A stretch of 22,667 nucleotides of DNA, from positions 1 to 22,667 of the forward strand of contig RXOD01004414.1 in assembly GCA_005223375.1 (NCBI GenBank), given 5' to 3'. The notes below the pieces were generated by a model that was given only the letters and a program-made list of their open reading frames with translations, searched no databases and was not told the DNA's origin. Source of the stretch: Amoebophrya sp. AT5.2. Lineage: Eukaryota > Sar > Dinophyceae > Syndiniales > Amoebophryaceae. Position numbers and translations under genes: made by a program. Each line of letters opens with the position of its first letter. Positions within the stretch are counted from its first letter, which is position 1. Below are positions 1-7,012 of this stretch, piece after piece.

Positions 1-2
1 GA

Positions 3-174
3 CCCGCTTGCCTTTTCCAGGCGGTCGAGAGGTTCGGCGTGAGAGGTCTGAAGTCGAGGCTTGGTGAAGAATTTGAAGTGGTTTGTTGTGGTCCTGCCTT
101 ATTCCGCTCAGCTACGATCTATTTTTGCACGACTATGCTCTTCTACCTGCACAGAATTGTTTGTCCGTACGGCC
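3..174 (+). CDS. Possible 3' exon of an upstream gene, partial (weak)
   Basis: The frame is open from the window edge to a stop at 225-227. It begins near a good acceptor (pyrimidine run, then CAG ending at 20) and reads AVERFGVRGLKSRLGEEF in coding-like codons before turning T-rich. A consensus donor GTAAGT lies at 175-180, and a pyrimidine-rich acceptor ends at 258, so an 84-nt intron 175-258 is possible. I do not recognise the peptide. The region is rich in chance acceptors (for example 319), so exon borders are guesses. It could equally be noncoding. Confidence 0.2.
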
Positions 175-258
175 GTAAGTTCCAAAGTGATCTTGAAGCT
201 GTCTCTTTCCGCGATCTTCTTTGCTAGACTTCTCATTGCTGTACTGCGTTATTTTCAG

Positions 259-1583
259 GGACTTTCTCACGTTTGATAAAACAAAAGCTAACCTTCTTTC
301 TTTGCTCTCCTCTCTGCAGGCCGCCAAACTCAGTACTCGTATTATTTTTTTTTAAGTTTTTAGCTGTCTCTCGTCATTCGGAATTGCTGTTTGTTAAAGT
401 CAGGCACTTTCCTTCTCATTTCGTGCTTCCTTCTACATGTGCAGTCTATATTTTTCTAGTCAGTGGCCCCTCTTCCGTCGACCACTCACTTTCTGCACTT
501 TTAGTCGTAGCACCCTACAAGTCTATTTTCGAGCCACCTCTTCCGTACTTGCGCTTTTAGTAGCTTTCGCTGTAGCTTCCAGCTACCCTCCTCTTTTGTG
601 CTTGCTCTTTGCGCGACGACGGTTCCTCTGGCAGAAAACTTTTTCGCCCTCCTTCCCTGTGTGGGGTTGTGAAGGCGCGCACGGACACGTGAAAAGGCGC
701 GTTCGGAACACCGTGCAGGAGCCCGGGCGGGGGCACTGGCCCGGAGTCGGAGGTGGTGCTTGCATCGCTTTCGCACTCGTTCGGATCGTGTTTCGGTCCC
801 AGAGGAGGGGGGGCCCACGTTTCTGTCCCCCAAGCAAGAAAAAAAATGAAAACCAATGTAATGTAATGTAATGTGGTGCTGGCGCTGCAGTAGAACTTTG
901 AAAGCTTCCAGCGCCCCTCCACGCGTCGTGTCGTGCGTTTCGGCTCTGCGTTTCGTCTACTTCTGTCTGAAGATATTTATTCGGTCGTGCACGCGGTGAG
1001 AAAGTCGCTGCGGATGAGTATGCCAGAAAGTAGTCGGATGCAGCATTGATTCCGCCTGTAAGCAAGGACAGGAAATGACTCAGACTCAAAGGATAGTGCG
1101 TATTTTGCTTGAAGACAGGCCATCGGTTCGTGACGTCGTCTGCACATCACGGTTTCTGCTTTCATTGCAAGAAAAATCGTGCTAATCATATAGCATCAAT
1201 ATCGGTTCGTTTGCAATTGTGTTCAGCGCGGCCGCGGCGCTGAGACGCTACAAGCCCTCTGAACACTTTCATTTTCTGTCTTCGGTTTTACCCGTAAATG
1301 CGCGACCATCAAATGTGAAGAATGCCTCTGTTCATAGCGAAAACGTTGAAAAATGGAAGTTAATGACGCTCCATAATTCATAGTCGACGTCGTATGATGT
1401 GGATCTGCACATGGAATGAAGACGAGCGCGAATTCCGTCCTCGACCGCTCACTTTCAGGACCCCATTCTTCAACATGATGTTTTACATTTTACACTATTA
1501 TGTAGGCGGGTTTACGTCGTGTAAGAAGCAAGCGCACAATGAATTGATTCTAATTTAGAGGCCGCGCACCCGCTGTTGTAATT
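259..1583. other. Gene-poor spacer, pyrimidine-rich in its first half
   Basis: About 1.3 kb with no ORF I would call coding on either strand. The + strand from about 260 to 660 is C/T-rich with many YYYCAG-like sites, as in intron or promoter DNA. From about 660 to 840 it becomes GC-rich, with short G runs and a small CCGGGC/GCCCGG inverted repeat near 722-745. After 900 it is mixed and AT-leaning. The minus-strand ORFs of 110-168 codons here are low-complexity and Arg/Pro-rich, and look accidental. Confidence 0.5.
855..874. repeat. Short tandem repeat (AATGT)x4
   Basis: Four perfect head-to-tail copies of AATGT lie just after an A-rich tract. This is a simple microsatellite with no assigned function. 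Confidence 0.8.
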
Positions 1584-1696
1584 ATGGATGCGAAATCAAT
1601 AAAAATTCGACGCAGGAGGAGAAGGAGTGTGAAGATGAGGTGGGGGGCATGGCCCCGAGGATACGACCGATGCGGAATGGTGGCCGGCCTCAATAT
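1584..1696 (+). CDS. Candidate first exon of the diacylglycerol kinase gene
   Basis: An ATG at 1584 opens a 38-codon ORF (stop 1698-1700) that starts MDAKSIKIRRRRRRSVKMRW. If the ORF is cut at a GTAGGA donor (1697) and joined to the acceptor TGACAG ending at 1901, the phase is preserved. The result is an Arg-rich cytosolic head directly before the hydrophobic anchor encoded by the next exon, which fits the positive-inside rule. The next exon has no ATG of its own in frame: its frame is open only back to 1867 and starts at non-ATG codons. An upstream exon is therefore expected. The donor is not a strong consensus, so this is an inference. A transcript or homologue alignment is needed to confirm it. 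Confidence 0.33.
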
Positions 1697-1901
1697 GTAG
1701 GAATCTTTCGAAGCCAAAGGTGTGACCTAATGTCATGTGTACTTTCATCACGAGGGACTGTCACTGTGTCGCTGCAGCAACCAACTGCAATTTCATAAAG
1801 AAAGTAGTGCACTCCACCTAATCTGAAGCCTATTAAGATCTGATATTTCAGTATTCGTAATATTGAAAAATTCTACTTTTTGAACGAGAACCAGCTGACA
1901 G
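1697..1901 (+). other. Candidate intron 1 of the DGK gene (205 nt)
   Basis: It runs from GTAGGA to TGACAG and is AT-rich with T runs before the acceptor. Splicing keeps the frame in phase 2, forming an ATC codon across the junction. Competing AG sites at 1894 and 1912 leave the exact acceptor open. Confidence 0.3.
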
Positions 1902-4900
1902 CCTGGTGGCAGCGTCACGTGTATCCGCATTACGATATCTTCTGTGTGGTGCGGGAGTACTTTACATTTTAGCGTTCTTCTTTGCCGACAGCAGGCCGTC
2001 AGTGCGGGTGCCGGTGGTGGAAGCGGTGTCGGACCCCGAGGTCCACCTCAATGATCGCGTGCTCGGTTCACCACCACCAGCTACGGACCTTGCGACGTTC
2101 ACGCTCTTGTAAGTATAGTTACCGCTCGTGCTCGAGGAATAATATAGGGAGCATGCTCAACTACAACTACAACTACTGCGGAGAACAATAAGAACGCTTT
2201 TTATCAAGGTCGTTAAGGAGCAGGATGTTGGTCGAAGAGGGTGAATCACTGCCAGGCATGAGCCTCGTTGGCGCTGTGGGGATGGAACGGGTGCCGCTGC
2301 TGAAGCTGCTGGAGAAGCAGCTCCGTCGCTCTTCCCCGACGTCGAAGCCGGGGGCCGCCGACGATCCTGCGACGCCATCGACCAGTTCGGCGTCTTCGAG
2401 CAGGCACACACCCACAACCAGCTCCAGCGGTGAACGGCGAAGACAAGCACCACGACGACGACAAGAACTTGTTAAAAATGATGTAGCCGACACTCCTCTT
2501 CCCATTCCGCCATCAGCGCCGTTGGAGGCTCATGTTTCCGAAAAGCGTCGAAGAGGTAAGCGACGAGCCAAACCAGGGCAGTCGCCAGACGACGATGGGG
2601 GCGGCAGTTCGAGCAGCTCGTCATCTTCTTCATCGCATAGCCATAGCCCCGCCATAAGTTTGACTTCGGCTCGGTCCTCGAACGCGTTCTCCTCCTTGAG
2701 TTCGAGGTCGGGTTTCAATAAACATAGCCCGCACGACGACGGCGAGCAGCCGGACCGCGAGAAGGAGCACTACCAAGTCCGCGACCAACACGACCGCCGC
2801 GCGGTCTTCGATCCATCCGCTCGCGACAAGAACGCACACTCTCTACCTCGACCACCACGACCAACGAACCCGCATCTTCCCACGACTACCCTCGACAGTT
2901 TTCTCGCCGGTTGTAGTATCCCGCCTCCCGGACGATTACCTTCGGGAGGCGCAGCGGCACCAGCTGCCGCTTCGGCAGAAAATAATAAGAGCGCAACCAT
3001 CTTTCCCCGGGCCTCAGCAGGAGCAACTTCAGTTGCATCCGACTCGTCCACGCCGTTCACATCGAGATCGACTGTGGAGAGGCGTTCGGAGATCAACGAC
3101 CTCATCCCGCCAGAGCAAGGCATTGTGGGAAAAGTTGTATCAACGACGGCACCTTCACCAAGCGCGCGAGCTCCGAGGAAAGCGCCGGACGGGGTCCCAT
3201 CTTCTTCGAGAAAATCCGTGTCAGCGTCGGCCGACAAGAAGGGCGCCTCCGCTACGGGCTCTAGCGGCTTGCAGAAAAACACGAAGGGCGGGGGTCCGGC
3301 TCGGAACAAGAACGCGGGGGAGAAGTTGCTGTCTGAGAGCGGCTTGGTGAAGGAGGGCATCGTTTCCAGATTAAACGGGCGCTGCCGCGTCTTCGCGTTC
3401 GTGAATCCGTCCAGTGGGGGGAACATGGGCGAGGCCATCATCAAGGCGCTGATCCCCACGATAGGGGAGGAGAACGTCTGCGACCTGTCCGCCGTGAAGC
3501 CCGGCGACTTTGTGGTCGAGAACGTGGTGCCCATGCAGAACGTGGCGCGCCTGCTCGTCTGCGGCGGCGACGGCACGGCGAGCTGGATTCTGGGCGTGCT
3601 GGCGGGCCTCTGCGACGAGGGCAAGATGGACTTCCAGCCGCCGATTGGCGTGGTGCCGCTCGGCACCGGGAACGACCTCGCGCGGTCGCTGGGCTGGGGC
3701 CCGACCTTCTCGGTCGTCGGCGGGGGGTCGGGTGTCACCGAATACGTCCGGATGATGGAGGAAGCGGAACTCACGATACTGGACCAGTGGGAGCTGACAA
3801 TATTACCAAAGAAGCGCCTACCAGAAGACCACAAACTGAAGACGCTCGGGTCGCACCCACAGCTACTAAAGGACAGCGGCCAGAAGGAGGCCATCTACAA
3901 AAAACTGCGGCAGTACTCCTACGTGACGGACGAGGACGACATACCCAGCTTCGCGCAAGGACTCGCACAGTTCGAGCATGACAAAATGCACGCGCACGAA
4001 AGGAGAAAAAAAATCAAAGAAAACATGAAAAAGTAATTTTCCAATTTGGTTTAGAAGAAGTAGCTATGCTTCTATCGACGCTCACGCTGGTGGAACAAGA
4101 AGCAAGAAGTACAAGATTGCTGTGCGCGTTTGATTCATGAATGCTGTTCCACAACTAGCTTTAGACCTTGCTTTTCAATTTCACCGCTATCGGAGAAAGA
4201 CAGAGAACGAAGATCCTCTTGTACATTCAAACCTCACGGTCTCCCCAAACGCAGGTTGCTCGACAGCCACCGGGAGTCTGATGGTGAAATCTTCCAGGGG
4301 ACGTGGCAGAACTACTTCTCCATTGGGACGGACGCGGACACAGCGGTTTTTGTAGAGAACGCGAGGCAGACCTCATGCGGCCGCTGCACCTTCAAGAGCG
4401 GCTGCGGAAAGATGTGGTATGTACGACAGCATTTTTCTTTCTTCTACAGAGCGTTAGCCAACTGCTCAGCATTTCAAATTCTTCCTCTCAACTACATCAC
4501 AATCACTTCTTGCAGGTACGGACTTGGTGGCGCGAAGAACTGTAAGTGTTGCGCGCGGACGATTCCGGCCGAGGCGGACTTGTATGTGCAGGAGCGGCTG
4601 CGCGGCGAGAACGAGTTCGAGGACGCGAGTCTGCAGAAGCGGTTTGTGCAGAGCAAGAACGAGGCGGGCAAGCTGCGCACGCTGGTTTTTCTGAACATAA
4701 ATTCCTACGGCGCCGGGCACCTGCCCTACACGGGGGACATCGGGAAGCAGCGGCCCCACGACGGCCTGGTGGAGGTGCTCGGCTGCCGCAACACCTACGA
4801 GCTGGGCCTCAGCACTGTCTGCAACGCGCCCATGGCGACGCTGGCGCGGGGGAAGGCCTTCCTGATGGACATCCACACGGGGTGGTACATGCAGAGCGAC

Positions 4901-5506
4901 GGCGAGGGCTGGTACCTGGACAACCCCTGCCTCCTCACCATCAGCAAGAAGCGCACCGCAGTGATGCTGCGCGCGCCCGTAAACAGTAAATACTGGAACA
5001 AGACGCACAAACCGACGTTCTGGCCCATCGTGCTGCCGCCCTCTGCGAACGCCGCGAACCAGATCCGGCAGCGAGAAGAGATGATGCTGAAAACTAGAAG
5101 AGAGAAAATGTTGAAAACATCGGTCTCGTCGAGGACCTCGCGGGGTACTACTAGAAGTTCGGGCGGGGCGGCGGGGGTGGAGGTGGACGATGCAGCAGCA
5201 GCAGACGCTGCGTACGCGAGCGACGCCAGTGCGGCCGACGGAAACCCGCCGGAGAAGGAAGTGATTCTGGCGAAGCAGGCGGCCCTACTGGAGGGGATCG
5301 CCAAAGAAGACTACGGCGCGGAAATGAGGTCAAAAATAGGGCACAGGCACCTGCGGTCGAAGCCCTTCGAGGACGATGACGTCGCATTACAGGACGATGT
5401 CGTGAGTAACATGTCCGAAACTGCGCCGATAGGCTTCGTCCGAATGGGCTTGGACGACGGCAGCGTCTGGGGCGGAGGGCTGGCCGAAAACGCTGTTGGT
5501 ACCTAA
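1902..5506 (+). CDS. Membrane-anchored diacylglycerol kinase (multi-exon core)
   Basis: The product is predicted to phosphorylate diacylglycerol with ATP, giving phosphatidic acid. Exon 1902-2108 encodes a hydrophobic stretch (LRYLLCGAGVLYILAFFFA), a likely signal anchor. Exon 2224-4032 encodes about 380 disordered Ser/Pro/Arg-rich residues, including a run of ten Ser, then the DAGKc catalytic domain. Counting from Met 2225, this holds FVNPSSGGNMG near 392, the nucleotide-binding GGDGT at 447-451 and PLGTGNDLARSLGWG at about 478-492. Exons 4255-4416 and 4516-5506 encode the accessory domain: GTWQNYFSIGTDAD, a Cys-rich insert, NINSYGAGHLP, and DGEGW near its end. An acidic, Ala-rich tail follows. 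All three core introns are GT-AG and phase-matched. No C1, PH or EF-hand domain is visible. The stop at 5504-5506 applies unless a further exon is spliced on. The family is secure; the termini are not. Confidence 0.9.
2109..2223 (+). other. DGK intron 2 (about 100-115 nt)
   Basis: The donor is a perfect GTAAGT at 2109. It removes the stop that otherwise ends the anchor exon. Four AG sites (ending 2208, 2217, 2220 and 2223) all restore the same frame, so the exact acceptor is uncertain; the first lies just after the T-rich tract. The intron contains a small CAACTA repeat at about 2157-2176. Confidence 0.7.
4033..4254 (+). other. DGK intron 3 (222 nt) between the catalytic and accessory domains
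   Basis: The donor GTAATT at 4033 comes just before the in-frame TAA that would end the catalytic half. The acceptor CTCCCCAAACGCAG ends at 4254. The phase-2 join gives MKK-LLDSHRESDGE and then the conserved accessory-domain start. An alternative acceptor ending at 4266 also keeps the frame. The one at 4297, closest to the conserved block, does not. An 8-bp inverted repeat (GTGGAACA at about 4091, TGTTCCAC at about 4144) lies inside. Confidence 0.72.
4417..4515 (+). other. DGK intron 4 (99 nt, stop-free)
   Basis: The donor GTATGT at 4417 and acceptor CACTTCTTGCAG ending at 4515 flank a T-rich 99-nt stretch. Removing it joins GKMW to YGLGGAKNC, as expected for a continuous accessory domain. 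The intron is a multiple of three and has no stop in frame, so retention would insert 33 hydrophobic residues without a frameshift. Confidence 0.85.
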
Positions 5507-5649
5507 CAACCTATGTTTGTATGTTATGATGATGTTGATGTTCTTCTCGGTTTTTTGTTTGCTTTGTTTGTAAGGAGGTGTCGTGTGGTTCGCGGTCTTC
5601 GCCTAGTAGAAGCATTAGTCATTCGCTGTGCTCCTGGTAATCGCTGCAG
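5499..5649 (+). other. Candidate DGK intron 5 (151 nt)
   Basis: The donor GTACCT at 5499 comes just before the TAA at 5504. The acceptor AATCGCTGCAG ends at 5649. The phase-1 join keeps the downstream frame open for about 110 codons. The intervening DNA is T/G-rich and unlike the flanking exons. Confidence 0.42.
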
Positions 5650-5981
5650 CACCACGCATCATTCAAAATCAACGAAGCCACAACCCTGCTCGTCACCGAT
5701 CCTCCATTGATCTGATGACACTAGGTGCGACAAGACTAACAGAAGAAGAGGCAGCGGAGTTAGCGAGCACAGCATTGAGAGAAGGAAGGCACCGGGCGAC
5801 CCCACCTGCAGACTCAGACGACCTTACTGTAAATGCCAACAACCAAGTTCGCACGGAAAGGGCACTCTCTATTCTGTCGCCGCTGAAAAGTCGTCGAAGG
5901 TCCGGCTCCGGGAGCCAGGAATCTGCGAGTCCGGGTTCCCCCGACGAGGATGCGGGAAGGGACTCGAATGGCAATGGGTGA
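5650..5981 (+). CDS. Candidate last exon of the DGK gene (disordered C-terminal tail)
   Basis: This open frame has coding-like composition: TRLTEEEAAELASTALREG, then Ser/Arg/Asp/Gly-rich residues to a TGA at 5979-5981. There is no convincing start of its own; the nearest ATG at 5628 lies in T-rich DNA upstream of the acceptor. Spliced from 5498 it extends the DGK by about 110 residues. With all six inferred exons the total is 3,606 nt, an exact multiple of three. It carries no recognisable domain. It could instead be a short separate gene. Confidence 0.42.
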
Positions 5982-7012
5982 AACTACTACGCCCGTATAC
6001 TATTCTACTACCAACATTTTCTTGAACTCTGTTAATAGACACCAGCTTAACGTATTTTTAAAGAACACTTCTTCGTTTTTCTGGCCGAATCAACTACAGC
6101 CCAAACTTGCGACTAGCAAGCTCATTCTGCGAAAGAGCCTTCATTTTCAGATGGAGATGGATTCTGCGAGGAACTACTATTCATGTGCGCCACGCACTTT
6201 CGTGAGCGTCAGCGTATAATACTTCAAGCGACGGTAGAGGTAGTAGCTGTAGCTCCAAGTGCGATACAATTACAAATATGAAGTCGCCGATGTGCCAGGC
6301 GGAGCCGCTTCGGTCGAGCGGCTAAGCTCGCTTTGGTACTGCTATCTATGGAGACAGAGTAAGAGATCATCCAATAGTGTTCTTCTGGCAACCTTGATCA
6401 ACATTGCTGTGAAGTGTCGCAGAGGCAGAAGAGCAATTCGCGGAAGTAGATCCGAAATTTTCACTAGGAGATCAACAAAAGAGTGTGGCGCGCTTGTGGT
6501 TGGTGGAAAGATCAGAGAATGGCAGTGAAAGGCAGGGGGATCATCTCCATCAAAGCGCACTAATATAATTGGCTCTTCAACTTCATCTGGTGGTGCTCCG
6601 GATCGTTTTTAGTTGTGCATGTAAGTATTTGTTGTTTATTTCTTACTGGTACTGTGGCTACTGCTGCGTAGTGCATAGTGGTTAAAGAATGAGGTGATGA
6701 GCAAGAGAACGCAAACTGGGGCCCATCCTTGGGATTCATCAGGCTGTCGAGAAGGAGGTATCGAGTAGAGCTAGACGAGTGTTGAAAGTAGTATAGTCTC
6801 GTCTGACACATGATCAAATGTATGAGAAAAACGCACGCAAACTGGAAAGAGCGAAGCATTTCGACTTCATCCGCTGTCTTCCGAGGCAATCAATGAATTA
6901 AACGAAGCGACGTTTTGCTGGAAGTGCGCACCATAGCTAGGTGCTGCTACTGCAGTGAATCGCATTCCCAACCGCAAGCACAAGGAAGTTGTTGTAGAAG
7001 TAATTTTAAAAA
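5982..7012. other. Intergenic spacer
   Basis: About 1 kb of AT-leaning DNA. ORFs of 72-109 codons occur on both strands, but none has a recognisable product or a clean composition. A small hairpin (AGCCGC / GCGGCT, 9-nt loop) lies at about 6303-6323. A pyrimidine-rich acceptor at about 6150 could precede a tiny exon (MEMDSARNYY), but nothing supports it further. No RNA gene was seen. Confidence 0.5.

Noticed and set aside
437..871. 144-codon + ORF and overlapping minus ORFs of 110-168 codons
   Set aside because: Frames are open on both strands with low-complexity Arg/Pro/Ser composition, no domains and no clear starts. They are most likely chance in pyrimidine-rich DNA.
2770..3894. 374-codon ORF on the minus strand
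   Set aside because: It lies opposite the DGK catalytic domain. Its openness follows from the GC-rich codons of the + strand gene, and it has no recognisable motif.
4298..4300. DGK acceptor at 4297 (TCTTCCAG) just before the conserved block
   Set aside because: It gives the wrong phase with the donor at 4033. The acceptor at 4254 fits the phase and retains the conserved sequence.
6560..6889. 109-codon minus-strand ORF in the spacer
   Set aside because: It has a start, but its amino-acid composition looks random and there is no family resemblance or splice context.
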